Shown here: one piece after another, positions 26,198 through 37,500 of the stretch
How positions within the stretch are numbered: the first letter of the stretch is position 1
Layout: every line of letters begins with the position of its first letter
Origin: Monilinia fructicola
Lineage: Eukaryota; Ascomycota; Leotiomycetes; Helotiales; Sclerotiniaceae
Assembly: GCA_008692225.1 (NCBI GenBank)
Contig: VICG01000014.1
Coordinates: 186,001-250,000 of the forward strand
Direction: 5' to 3'
Length of the DNA stretch: 64,000 nt
Notes under the pieces: generated by a model
Databases searched by the model: none
Told to the model about the DNA's origin: nothing
Seen by the model: the letters and a program-made list of their open reading frames with translations, nothing else
Position numbers and translations under genes: made by a program

Positions 26198-29108
26198 TAC
26201 CCGTCAATACAACCTTTCGCCGCATCTACATCAGGACAAAAGTTTACTGGACAGTCGGTCCAGATCGTGCAAGTAGGCTTCGGCTGGACTATTGTTGGGG
26301 ATGATGTGGAAGTCACAGTAGGAGTTACTGAAGAGGAAGAAGAGGAAGCCGAGCTTGATTTTGTGGTCGGGGATTTTGAGGTATCTGTAGGCTTGGCTGT
26401 ATTGCTGGGTGTTCGGGTTGTGGATGCATTTGTTGGAGTTGGCTCTTTGCTTGATGTTTGGGTGGTCTTGCTTATGGCGCTGGAAAAGAAATTTGTGCTG
26501 GTTTGAAGTGTGCTGCTTGGGGAACTTGGAGGTATAATTGTGATGGTCTTGAGTGTGCTACCTGCGGAACTTGAAGGTTTGATTGTGCTGGTCTGGAGTG
26601 TACTACTCCAGGAGCTTGAAGATTCGATTGTACTAGTTTTTAGTGTGCTACCTAAAGAAGTCTTTAAGATACTAGATGATGTAGCTATCTTGCTCGAACT
26701 AGAACTGCTAGATCTATTGATATAGTTACGGCATGGGTCTCAAAAGCCTGCATCTCTTTGCTGAATGATACCTGCTGGCGATGAAGTTGGTGGGGGACCC
26801 AAAACTCTTGGGAAAGGATTAATTGATCCTCCACCCAGAGTCTCCATTGTGCGATTTGACGGCCACCAGCACTTGTTACAATCAGCCGTTGAAATGTGTC
26901 TACTTCCAGCATGACTCTTCCAGCCGTGCCGAATGTCTTAGTAGATTCTTCGCGATTTGCACGGGTGTAGCCTAGGACCAAACCAGTGCCATTTGCAACC
27001 CGAAGAATACTAGCAAGATCGTTGGCCAGTTTTTGGGCACGATCCTGATAACGGAGTCTTGTAGTGATGCCAAAATCGTCTCGATCACGTTTTTACTGGA
27101 GAGTGGTGTTATAACAAATACTAAAGGAGAATGGATAGCGTTTAATACTCCTAGTGCCTCGTCTGTTCCTATGAGATCAGTGATACTTTGGGCGTTTATT
27201 GTGCCGTAACGCAGAGCGTTGAAAACATCGGTCTCGAAATCCAAATCACTGGTTTCAATCCAGTCCATACCGACGAATGCAATCTCCCAAATATGAGAGA
27301 GATATACACCCTTTTCGGATACGATGGCTACAGCACTGCATCCGTATAGCCCATTCACTCCTACCAATGCGTGATCAGAAGTTATATGGTTTGTACCAGA
27401 ATCCAGATGTATTTCCTTGTTGACTAACCCAAGTAGTCCAGTTGCTCATAAATTCGACATAATTGGTGTAAGGTGGGCTGAGATCTGGAATAGTGCGTGC
27501 AGTTAATGCGTTATATGCATCTTCCTCTACTTCACCGCTCGGGTCATTTCTCTTCTTAGAAGCCCCAGTTGGGGTTGAAACAGCAACGCTGTCAAGCACT
27601 CCGTTGCTAAGAGTTGGAAGAACAGACATAGTGATTGTTGGGATCGTCTTGCAATCTTCGGTGGTAGCCATGATCCCCATACTGGCGACACTGAGGGGCT
27701 CAGGAACCAATGGGCATAAACCGCCACAGGTATCGGAAGCAAATGGCTTTTGAGTTACGCTTGTTGATGCAGTTGTTGTTGCAACAGTTGCTGATTTACT
27801 GCAACCACTGACTACCAAAGTGGTCGTAGTACAACTCTGACTTTGACCGCTTGTTGTCGTCGCAGCACATGATACGAATCTGTCTGTCACAGTTACTGCA
27901 GAACAAGATGAACTGGAAGAGCTGGATGAGGACGATTTTGAGGAAGATTTTGAAGTTTCCTTGGATGACTTTGAGTCGGTGCTACTTGGCTTTGAGGATG
28001 ATGAGGAAGGATCAGGTGTAGGATCATCGTTCCTTCCTATGGTCACTGTAAGAAAGTGTGGCAATGGTGGGGGGATGGGAGGAGGATAGATTCCTGGAAT
28101 AGTTGGAAGACCCCATGCTATAAACCGCTCCACCACCACAAACCCAACATTTCCAAAAGACCGGCACAACCACATGATGGCCCTTGTGGTCTTTTGTAGT
28201 AATGTGAGTATTTGAAGTGACCCCAGGGATCGTCTTGGTCGAATATATTGATATGCTGAGCATAGAGGTGATAAGTGGAAAGCCCGTGTATGTTTCAGAG
28301 GGCTTGGAGGCGATTTTTCCCGTGTAAGAAGTATCAAACGTTGTGCCGGTAGTCCCTGGTGTGCTTTCTAGGGTCTGCTTCTCGGTTCTCGAGGTCGTGC
28401 TAGATGGTGAGGTTCCAGATGGTTGACTGGCTGAAATAGTAGTATTACTGGGTGATATGCTTGCTTGGGATAACTTGGTTGTAGATTGGTTGCTGGATAA
28501 TGCAACTTCGGTGCTGGTAGTCATCAAGCTAGTTAATGATAATTTTGTTGTAGACTAGTTGTTAGATGATTCGATTTTGCTGCTGGAAGTTAAACCGGTT
28601 TGTGATGTCTTTGCTGTTGTCAGGCCAGAAGACGGGCTGTGGGAGAAAGTCGTTAATTTTGATAAACTGGATTTCAGTTTTGAAGTCGATACTGCTACCG
28701 AGGTTAGATTTCGATATCCGGACGCTGATGCATGACTCGACAAAGGAAAAATACAACTCCTGCTCAGGTTGGATGATAAAAATGAGCCCGTCGGTGTTAT
28801 TTTTCTTGAATGCTGAAGATGTTGCCTGTGTTCTTGGTCAATACATATTCCACGCCCACACTTTGAGGTTGGCTTACGTTGACACTGGAGTATATTGTGC
28901 CATTTGTACCAGTGACTGCTCTCACAGCAGCGTTTCTTGATCATTCATTAGGTATTACATCCTCAAGTAATAAACAGCTATAGAACACACACCCTGGCTT
29001 TCAAGATATTATCTGGGCCATGGGCATGGTTGTACGCGTTCACATCTGCGAGCACCGCAATACTAATGAAAATAAAATCCCCAAGAAATATAACCCCAGT
29101 TCAACTGC
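26198..29108 (-). pseudogene. Ser/Thr-rich secreted glycoprotein, multiply broken
   Basis: Fragments in all three minus frames line up in the order of one large secreted fungal protein. A hydrophobic signal-like start near 29100 is followed by DVNAYNHAHGPDNILKA, then YSSVNVSQPQSVGVEYVLTK, a long Ser/Thr-rich linker, GFPLITSML and a Pro-rich patch. After these come CSAVTVTDRFVSCAATTT (a Cys-rich module), GCSAVAIVSEKGVYLSHIWE, and WRLWVEDQL. A second Ser/Thr tail ends in TCTIWTDCPVNFCPD and a TAG at 26198. Frames switch near 28810, 28140, 27370, 26980 and 26840, and an in-frame TAG lies at 28555-28557. A nearby copy of the same peptide repeat has Gln at that place, so CAG to TAG is likely. Such proteins occur at fungal surfaces and often accompany chitin-binding modules; no catalytic domain is visible. 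Splicing could explain one or two of the frame changes but not all. Confidence 0.6.
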
Positions 29109-30550
29109 ATTTTGACAAAAAATCTGACGGTGTACTGCCAGTGCCTTCAAAGCAATGATTGGGCGCTATGGACTACGAGTAGATTTGTCCTTAGGACTTA
29201 ATCATTATATAAATCTTTGACTAGGGACATGTCTAAGGGTAAGTTGAGCAAGTATCTAATACAATGTCATGTTGGTTCGATTGACTACTGAAACATCTGT
29301 ATACCTTCATATCAGAAAGTCATCATCTATGTACGCTTAAACAAAAGTATTTGAGCACAGAATAAGACCTGAAATGGCTGCACAACTGCGGCGGGGTGGA
29401 AAACGATTCAATGAGCAAATTCCAGAAAGGAAAGCTGATGCAGCGCAGGACCGGATATTTTGCCATATAATGAATTTCGATAGCTTACTCTTTTACCTGC
29501 GATAGAAAGCTTCGCAATAGTAGGGACCAACACCAACACCAACACCAACACTAAAATGACCAACGTCGTTGTTAAGCGGAAGCTTATCCGGGATCGGGTT
29601 TTTTCTGTCTCTCCCTCAAACTGGGAGTCATCAATAACATCTGGGGACGACGGCGGGACACCACAATCGACAAGAAGTGGCCGTAGAGGTTTTCTAGCCA
29701 GCGGTAGTCAGGGTTGTTGCCCTCAAAATAGCTGGATCACTGTAGAACAGGCTTCCAACCAACTCGAAAATTGGAGCGAAAATGATCAGGAGCTGGGGTA
29801 CCTCTCGTGGAATTAAATGAACCATCGGAAGGCTGTGACGAAAAGCTGTTCGGTTTTGTAGGGAGAGTATAACGGTATGTACTTTATGGCTATGGTAAAG
29901 TACGCTCAATAAAGATGATGGATATGTTAAATTATGATTGTATAACAAGTTGAGAAGAGCTCGTATACTGTCGATCTCATAAATTGATTAGTTTTCTTTC
30001 TTCCTCGCCTCTCATCAACTGACCATATGTGATGCTTATACAGCAGAATTAGTTTCATTGTGAAAAACAATTTATTTCATTATTCGATCAAATTTGATAT
30101 ATATTTAGAGCAGAGTGGTATTTGTATGTTGAAGTCGCGCGCTTCACAATCTGTAACGACTTTCTGTCACAGCTATATTTAGAAGACGGCCTCAAAAGTT
30201 GGATTTAGGGGCGCAATAAGATTCCACATTGATCCGGAGTTGGCATGTGTACAAGCTCGACTACTCTAGTAGGTAAGCACTTTACCAGAGAACAAAAATC
30301 TTGGTTTATTTGTGCTTGACTATATATATATGGCTTAGTTGAGCTTCGACGTTCTATCTGAAACAAACATCGAAGATATCAATCCGTCATCAAAAACCAC
30401 AATCAAGCTTCTGAAGTTGACCTTAGTTTGAATTCTTCGCCGGAACGTTTGTTTTGCACCAGCAAATCACCACTCTTTACGTCCGATATCTTGAAAACAA
30501 CACGTATTCCTTTCCAAAACTCCTCCTTTTCACCCTTTCACTTGATCAAT
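29109..30550. other. intergenic region
   Basis: Contains a short ACCAAC repeat (29528-29551) directly before an 86-codon open frame (29556-29816) of unremarkable sequence that I cannot assign, and the leader region of the ankyrin relic. Nothing else recognised. Confidence 0.4.
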
Positions 30551-31709
30551 ATGGCAGACAACAACACACTGCGGCTTCAAGATGAATGTGAACAGAAAAC
30601 TGAGATAGAGGCTTAACTGCAACGAATGCGAGATGCGGCTGCTCAACTTCTACAAGAAGAAGGACATGCTATGGAGATGAACCGAAACAGAAGCAACAGT
30701 GACAAAAGCAATGCACCATTTCAACACCTACATCATACTACGGTTGCAATGAATGATGACTTCCTGTTCCAACCCCCTGACCTGATTATTCATGATATAA
30801 AAATTCCCAATTCGAATACTGATATTTTGGATTCGTACAAGACCGTCTGCAAAGATGGATCTCTCTCTACATTCAAAGACTTCTCAAACTCTGAGCCCCG
30901 CACCTCTCACTTCCTCAACCAGGGTTTGAATATCGCTCTCCAAACCGCAAATCTCGAAATTTCCAAAGATCTCCCATCGGCGGGAGCCTCAATTTCCCGT
31001 GTAACCCCCATAAAAATACTATCAGCACCTTCATCTCAATGGGTTCCCTTTTTTGAGTTTCTTTTCGAGCATGGTTGGACACCCAACACTCCAGGATTTT
31101 ATGGGCGGGTTCTACTTCCTGATATCGTCACCCATAATTCTCTTCTCCATTTGTTTCTTTCCCATGGTGCAAATCCAAATCTCGGTGCTCAACGCGATAA
31201 TCGCAATGGACTCGGGGAATCTGAAAGAGATTCATGCGGCTCTCGAAGCAGCAGCCCGCAGCGCAGATGTAGAAACTGTGCGACTGCTTCTAGATTCCGG
31301 AGCAAAGATTGAAAATGGATATCCGCTACTCTCTGCTGCAGGCGTATGTCCTTCTGAAACGAATCCGCATGCGGCCCTCGTGACCACTAGCAGAGAATTC
31401 GATATCGCTCGAATTCCAGTCATGGAGTTATTGGTTTCACATGGTGTGGATTTGAATGAGAAAGAAGAATCAAGATACATGGTGCCGGGATATCCAATTG
31501 TGTATGCAGTCATGGTAGGAGCAGTGGAGAGGGTAAATTGGCTTTTGGAGCATGGTGCGAATCTGGAGTTGAAAGGTTCGTATGGAAGTGCGGTGAATTA
31601 TGGAGAACTCATGAGAAGTGAAGAGATGAAACGAGCCATAAGAGCAGGGGTGAATGCGAGAAAGTGGCTTGAGGATCACGATCCAAGAGAGACGAACTCT
31701 GTCGCATGA
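30551..31709 (+). pseudogene. ankyrin-repeat protein with stop and frameshift
   Basis: ATG at 30551 begins MADNNTLRLQDECEQKTEIEA and meets an in-frame TAA at 30614-30616. The same frame then continues LQRMRDAAAQLLQEEG as a coiled coil to 31312. Ankyrin-like units follow: FLFEHGWTPNTPG, LLHLFLSHGANPN, and after a +1 frame change near 31200, ARSADVETVRLLLDSGAKIE, PVMELLVSHGVDLNEKE and VNWLLEHGANLELKG, ending at 31709. The TAA is one C-to-T step from CAA (Gln), in a CpA context. Full length would be near 385 residues. These proteins mediate protein-protein contacts and give no enzymatic clue. The intact remainder suggests recent loss, or errors in the assembly. Confidence 0.7.
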
Positions 31710-32700
31710 TCGAGGACATATTGAACGGTGATCATGATGAGTTGTTGGAAATGACTTGGGGCGTTGATGCGATATATATTCTGCTGCATTCTAAGGAATG
31801 TTTTGTTTTTCAGGATAATGATAACTTACGAATCACGAATATTGGAAAGACTATCATATCACTCAATGTTGATTTGAAAGACCTAAATATCAATTACCGT
31901 TGTCTTTGTGCAGCCCTAGCTAATATTACCTTCCGAGATTCTCCAATATCTCCGGGAGTAACAAGAATAGTTTCAGCAAGAACGGTCGTAATGGATAGTT
32001 GGAGTGCCATGTCTTCAAGGAAAGTTATCACAGATGACTTTGGCATCGAGGGAACGATAGAAAGCTATGAAACTTACTATACATAAGTATTCCGTGACAA
32101 AAATGAATAGTCATCAAATCAGATGCTCGAATGGCGAAAGGCATCGCAATGTGACAGCAATCCAGCTTTCTGGCAACGATACCACCCGCACTCGAACTAA
32201 TCAATTACACGGGTACAACAGAATTTTGGGCTGGCTACAAAAAGCATAACGAGCCCTCAGACGACTACCTTCAGACAGCTGCAACATGGATAATCAGAGA
32301 CTATGGAGTTTGCTCACCTGCAATGCCGTGATTTCGACGGAATTGTCACCAAAAAGTCTGTTGGTATGAGTTCGGCGTCAATACGTGTATCCATCTAGAC
32401 TTCAATGATGCACTTTTCTGTGTACAATGAACCAGCAAAAAGTCCATGCCACTTGATACCAGCGAGTCAAAGGAAATTCTAGGTCAAAACATAGAATCTA
32501 ATCTCTGGGATCATGTGCTTATATCGAAGCAACAGGACCGGAGCTCGAAATCCAGAGCGTATGGTTACCTAGACTTTCTCAAGATGAAATGCTCCGCGTG
32601 TGCGAGGATGGAGAATCGTGTAAGACGAAACTTTGAAGTTTGGGTATGTGTCTTCTTTATCTTAACTATTACACGTTCAGTATTGACTCTTGAAGACTGA
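31706..32700 (+). pseudogene. unidentified coding remnants
   Basis: An open frame at 31706-32086 (126 residues, including TFRDSPISPGVTRIVSARTV and GIEGTIESYETYYT) overlaps the ankyrin stop by four bases. In another frame at about 32185-32332 there is a coherent stretch with ELINYTGTTEFWAGYKKHNE and TAATWIIRDYGVCSP. A third frame (32446-32700) is open for 84 codons. The segments look protein-like but interrupted, and I recognise no family. Confidence 0.3.
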
Positions 32701-33496
32701 TAATCTGAAAAATTGTAAAATCACCTGGTTGTTCTGGGAGGCAAGCAATGGGGAAGATGGACATCAAGAACAGGACTTTTAAACTTGGAAAGCCATCTTT
32801 TTCTTTCCTCTCAAAAATCTTGGGTATGGATAGCCTTTAGTTGTAGTCATAGAGATAGAAGAATTCATCTTTCGTACGTAGTCACACTTTGATGACAAAC
32901 AGGTGCAACGGAGCATAGAACCAATTGAGAAGCTTGCACAGAAACCAGCAAAGCACGTTGAACTCAATATTCAAGGCTCTGACACAACAACTTCAAAGAT
33001 CCATCTAACAATACAATAGCTTCATGGAGTCTATAGTTCCAGCATAAGACCCCATAGACTAAACACCTACATGATCCCAGAGTAAAATGCAAAATGCCCC
33101 AAGACTCATAATACCACGTTTTGTATCACACGTATGAACTTAGTATACTTATTTAAATGCCAAAGTTAAAGTTATCACAAAGATTCCGGCTGGTACTTCC
33201 TTAAATGGGGGGATGGCTGGCATTCAGGTGTCCTGGTCACATCTTCGGGAAGTAAAGACTTTGAATGTTGGATTGCTGATGTGGTAAAATAGACACAGGG
33301 TTTCTTGAGGTCATGAGTAAGTATGACACGTAGGTGAAACTTATAGAGTTGATTGCATAGAGCATATAGGGATTCTCATTGATGAGTTGTATTCCATATC
33401 CATTGGTCTATGAAATCTCCCTCCTGTATACAGTTGCTGACTCGGCATATTCCTGACAGTGCTATAAATCCACATGCACCACCACTAAATAATACT
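32701..33496. other. intergenic region
   Basis: Lies between coding remnants and the 3' end of the UstYa-type gene. AT-rich; no domain, repeat or RNA gene recognised. Confidence 0.4.
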
Positions 33497-34508
33497 TCAA
33501 TGGTTACAACCACCAGGACCACAAATCCCCTGTTCATCCCTCCAGCCTGTAAAGTTGAATACTCCATTATAAGCATTATCAAGTGCCCATTGATGTATCT
33601 ATTTATCATCAGTAAGTTAACGACGTTCCTAATACAAAGAAAGGAATTCACAAACCGCATCGAAATTCCGGCATGTATGCATAACATTGAAGTTACTAAT
33701 AACTAGATTCCTATCGGGATGATATTGGAAGACTTGTGGTGTGACATCTGAGAAACACTGTAGGGATTGGCGGAGAGAATTAAAACAGTGGTGTGCATGA
33801 TCAGTGCTATAGAGTCCGCCCTTGAAGTTTTCAGGCCAGGGGATACTATAAGGGTTAACCGTAGAATTCCATTTGGGATCTCTGAGGTAGCCAAGAGTGA
33901 GACGAATTGCGTCCTTGATCAAAGTCAGGACCGTGTAATAAAGAGGACAGAATAATAGTTGAAACACGTACAAGGCAATGAAGATCATGGAATACAGTTA
34001 AGACGATTGGATAATCTTCATCCGACCCTGGTAATGCAGCAGCCGTCTTATTGAGAAGTTGAGAAGCTTCTGATTTGGAGAGTGCGGTATCCCCAACATA
34101 ATGCAAATTTCTCCATCTCTCGTTGCGCTCCGGAGTAGGAGGACCTGCCCACTCATCATCGATCTTTGGAATAGGATTCTCAAAATTTCGATTGTGGTAT
34201 TCTATAGCACTCTGTGCTGGTGCTGTTGAAGATCAGTCTTGGTCAAACTAAGTATGAGACTGATACTCACTATACATCTGTTGGAATACATCTTTTCTCG
34301 GGGGCCAAGATTGCTTGAGAGTAAAAGCAAGAAGAAAGAAGTTGAAGGTTATTGACGTAACCAAGATGAATGTTAGGAATGGCCTAGGTTTTTCTTGGAA
34401 AGTTGGATATCCATTCTCTTTGTCTATAAATGGTTCATTTGTTTCTGAAGCATCATCATGCTGTTCTGCTTCATGATACTTTTTCCAGCGTAAAAAGTAT
34501 GAATACAT
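33497..34508 (-). CDS. UstYa-family (DUF3328) RiPP oxidase
   Basis: Exons 34271-34508, 33972-34222, 33656-33913 and 33497-33598 (reading right to left) give 849 nt, or 282 residues. The introns are 48, 58 and 57 nt. After a polar cytosolic tail there is one transmembrane helix at residues 44-64, then YTPAQSAIEYHNRNF, typical of the family. Both diagnostic HxxHC copper-binding motifs are present: HDLHC at 158-162 and HAHHC at 202-206, the latter followed by LRQSLQCFSDVTP. HTCRNFD and WALDN close the domain. Characterised members of this family (PF11807) catalyse oxidative cyclisation or ether cross-linking of Tyr-containing core peptides in ustiloxin, phomopsin and asperipin pathways; some act as halogenases or hydroxylases. 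The gene points away from the repeat precursor 1.6 kb to the right. It is fully intact although genes to its left are broken. The exact reaction is not deducible. Confidence 0.93.
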
Positions 34509-36104
34509 TTTGAAGAGAACGAGAAAGAATGAGTTGATGAAATGTTCAGAACTCTAAGTTTATTCTGCTCTTTCGCATCAAGAGAGCATTCAAACCTTGG
34601 ACATGTTGTCTTATCAGTGCCATTCGTCTTTAGCGCGATTCACCTTCCTGATTCATCCATTTGGGGGAGGATAGACTGCATGTCAGGCTCTAAAGTGATG
34701 CTGTCGTAATAGTTCATGTATATTGCATAGGTCGTAGGAGTGCAGCATTTCAAATATTTGACCTAGCCACAAGTCCATGTGATCGAGCCGTCTATATGCA
34801 GTCAGATTTTCTCCACTTAACATTGAAACCCTGGGGACATAACGTGAAGAGCATACTGGAGTGATAAGGATATAACTTAGATAGACTTGTTGGCAAGTTC
34901 GGCTTGGTCATGTAAGATTTTAGCTCCGAAAATAGTTCGCATTCGGGTGATACCTCGTCCGGCTTACACCTATTACGAAGAATGTATACATCTGATTGGA
35001 AATTCATCATACGTCGATGAACCTTAAAAATAATAAGCAACTCTTTAAGAGATAGGAAGCTAGGATCCTACGGGAGGCGTAGGCACTTTGTAGAAAATAT
35101 CTCCAAAATTGATATCGGCAACTAAGGTTTCGTTCCTTTAACGAGGACCCAGAAGCTAGATTAACAGAAAGACGATGATAAAACGGGTTATAGGACATTG
35201 AAGGCAAGTGAGAAGCGCCTGCATGATTGTGTAGCCTATTGCTCTAAGATATGCGTGGGTTATACATATACAGGGATTATGAAGGACTTAGCATGATAGC
35301 CTCTTGGATCACATTCAGAAACATGCTACCTCTATTCAGATGAGAGTATCAAGTTAATAACCATACTTTGAATGATTGGATACTCTTGAGCATCGTGAAT
35401 AGCTGAACAGTGAAGTTTTATGTAACATCGGAGGATTAGTTAAGCAACAGGTAAGAAAACTAAGATGAGGTGATCTACCAAGACGAGAGACGATAGCGAT
35501 TCATTGCATTGCATAGCACTCTATGATCTTACAACTTGTAAGCTGAATATAGTCCAACGTGAAATCTACCGAATGAGGTACAGAATATCAGCTTCTCATC
35601 AGAAAAGCCAATGTGGAAGTGCTGGCAATGATCGTCTGGTGCATATGCATTATCCGCAGACGTAGAGCACAAGACGTGGGACATTGTTAGAATAATCACG
35701 AAGTAAGTCCAAGGATTTACTGAAACAAACTTCGCGATGGTGCCATGATGGTTATCCTGTCGTGATGATCATTCAAAGAAGCACATCGAGAGATCCTTGC
35801 TGCATCCATTCGATAGTTTGTAAAAAGTGAGAATGACAACAGAGGGGTAAAAAGAAACTCTACAAGGAGATTGATCCGAGGATTCTTCGGACATCAGGAT
35901 ATCTGGGACATCGATGGAACAAAAGGGAAGGATAAATTGGTATAAGAAGAGGTAGGCCCATCGTCAATTTTCATAATAAACATCAAGAGATTTAACTTTG
36001 CTCAGCATTTCGAAGCAAGGAAGATAAAAGAAACCAGGTTCCCAGTTAGTATAATAGGTGAAAAGCAACATACGAGCATTGACTGATGAGAAACAAGAGA
36101 AACT
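34509..36104. other. region between oxidase and precursor
   Basis: Shared upstream region of the divergent UstYa-type gene and the repeat precursor, so promoters of both should lie here. The part at 34792-35200 on the minus strand contains protein-like frames (see that entry). No regulatory site was identified with confidence. Confidence 0.45.
34792..35200 (-). pseudogene. possible gene remnant in RiPP locus
   Basis: Two minus-strand frames adjoin. One begins at ATG near 35200 and holds SLKERNLSCRYQFWRYFLQS. The other covers 35040-34792 with NFQSDVYILRNRCKPDEVSP and SKLYPYHSSMLFTLCPQGF, and its frame is followed after a stop by RRLDHMDLWLGQIFEML. The composition looks like real protein, but no family or catalytic motif is visible; it is not a UstYa, P450 or tyrosinase by motif. 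It could be a lost pathway gene or chance. Confidence 0.25.
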
Positions 36105-36734
36105 ATGAAGACTATCTCATCCATCGCCCTTGTGGCATATCTCGCCTACCAGGCGTCTGCTTTGCCAGTCTCCAAGAGCGACAAGCCTGTTGGAACTGAC
36201 AATGGAGTTTACCAAGCATGTCTTCAAGCGTGCAGAGACGGAGACCCCCGCACTCTTTTGTATGGTTATGGCCAAGAGAAGCGTGGCGAAGCAGAAACTC
36301 CCGCTCCTCTCTTATACGGATATGGCCAGGAGAAGCGTAGCGAAGCAGAGACACCCGCTCCTCTCTTATACGGATATGGCCAGGAGAAGCGTAGCGAAGC
36401 AGAGACACCCGCTCCTCTTTTGTACGGTTATGGTCAAGAAAAGCGCACGGAAGCCGAGACTCCAGGTCCTCTATTATACGGATATGGCCAGGAGAAGAAA
36501 CGCGCCGATGCAGAGACACCCGCTCCTCTTCTATATGGCTATGGACAAGAAAAGCGTAGCGAAGAAGCTGAAACTCCCGCTCCTCTCTTGTACGGCTACG
36601 GTCAAGAAAAGCGTAGCGAAGCAGAAACTCCAGCTCCTCTCTTATACGGATATGGTCAGGAAAAGAAGCGTGCCGATGCAGAGACACCCGCTCCTCTCCC
36701 TCTACGGCTATGGCCAGGAATAGGTGATAAGTAG
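36105..36734 (+). CDS. Kex2-processed repeat precursor, putative RiPP (dikaritin-type)
   Basis: One 209-residue frame. Residues 1-19 are a clean signal peptide ending in ASA. A short spacer is followed by nine units, each ending in KR or KKR (Kex2 sites). Each starts with an acidic EAE/DAE leader like those trimmed by dipeptidyl peptidases, and carries TPAPLLYGYGQE. The first complete octamer LLYGYGQE is at residues 51-58; eight copies are intact and the ninth is scrambled. This plan matches UstA/PhomA-type RiPP precursors, whose Tyr-bearing cores are excised and cyclised by UstYa enzymes, and such an enzyme is encoded next door. A mating-pheromone precursor has similar processing sites but a different core, and the ascomycete alpha-pheromone motif is absent. 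The spacer of unit 1 and the last unit carry small indels relative to other units, so the ends of the array are eroding. The product is unknown to me. Confidence 0.82.
   Translation: MKTISSIALVAYLAYQASALPVSKSDKPVGTDNGVYQACLQACRDGDPRTLLYGYGQEKRGEAETPAPLLYGYGQEKRSEAETPAPLLYGYGQEKRSEAETPAPLLYGYGQEKRTEAETPGPLLYGYGQEKKRADAETPAPLLYGYGQEKRSEEAETPAPLLYGYGQEKRSEAETPAPLLYGYGQEKKRADAETPAPLPLRLWPGIGDK
36250..36720 (+). repeat. in-gene tandem repeat encoding nine core units
   Basis: Roughly 51-57 bp units repeated about nine times, with the DNA of LLYGYGQE-KR most constant. Codon use drifts between units (TTATACGGATATGGCCAG versus TTGTACGGTTATGGTCAA). The array is therefore not freshly homogenised everywhere, although units 2-4 are almost identical. 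Units 5 and 8 end in KKR, the others in KR. Confidence 0.95.
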
Positions 36735-37500
36735 TTCAACCCACGATCCGAAATCTTCTAAGCAGGTTACTAACACTTGACTGTAGAGCATCACACTTGA
36801 CGTTCAGATAATATTAATGACCAGTGTGGAGTCATCAGAAAGAAAAGGCCGGTGAAAGCAGAATTTAAGATGGAGTAGTCTATGGAGAGCTTGATGGTTT
36901 CGGTTTCTACTTGGAAACAATTTTTTCTGGCTCTCAAACCTCAATGAATTTACCATACATGGCATTCTTTAGGAGCCATGAAAGCAAACGTAGTACCGTT
37001 ATTTTCTTTGGTTGAAATGAACTCGCAATTTCTTGTATCTTTGTGCAAAAGACCATGCATGAAGATGGTGATGTGCTGAGCTGTAATTCGATGGTCGCGT
37101 GGTAATTTTGCGCAAAAATCAGTGCCGTAACTTGAGTTAGAGCTGTGTTGCTTGAAGACACTTCTTCATGTTAAGCCTCAATCATGCATAGTGTCTTAGT
37201 CCTTGGCGATATAAAAAGATGGAGGACGCAAAAGTAGAAAAAGGAATCGATGAGATCTGGATGGGAAGTCGTTGTTCTTTTCTTACTAATCAACCATAAG
37301 TCAGAACCAACCTTAAAGGGTTTAGTGCCTGAGGGTGTGATATAATCCCATGTGACCAGGATATACTTCCGGTCCCAAAACGAAAAAAGAGATATATGAT
37401 GGGACGGTATGATAGCAGGCTAATTCTAACAACTTGATTCTTTCTTTATTTATAACACTATTGCAACTCGAAGTTCTTGCTATGGGAGTTCTTCTTAAGG
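36735..37500. other. convergent intergenic region
   Basis: Separates the 3' end of the repeat precursor from the 3' end of the dehydrogenase. A TA-repeat-free, moderately AT-rich stretch; no gene recognised. Both genes should terminate here. Confidence 0.45.

Noticed and set aside
36112..36723. Other long frames across the repeat precursor on both strands
   Set aside because: Repeats keep all frames open; only the frame with signal peptide and Kex2 sites makes sense.
36105..36734. Alpha-type mating pheromone precursor
   Set aside because: The processing sites fit, but the repeated core is not the Cys/Trp/Pro-Gly-type pheromone, and a UstYa gene is adjacent.
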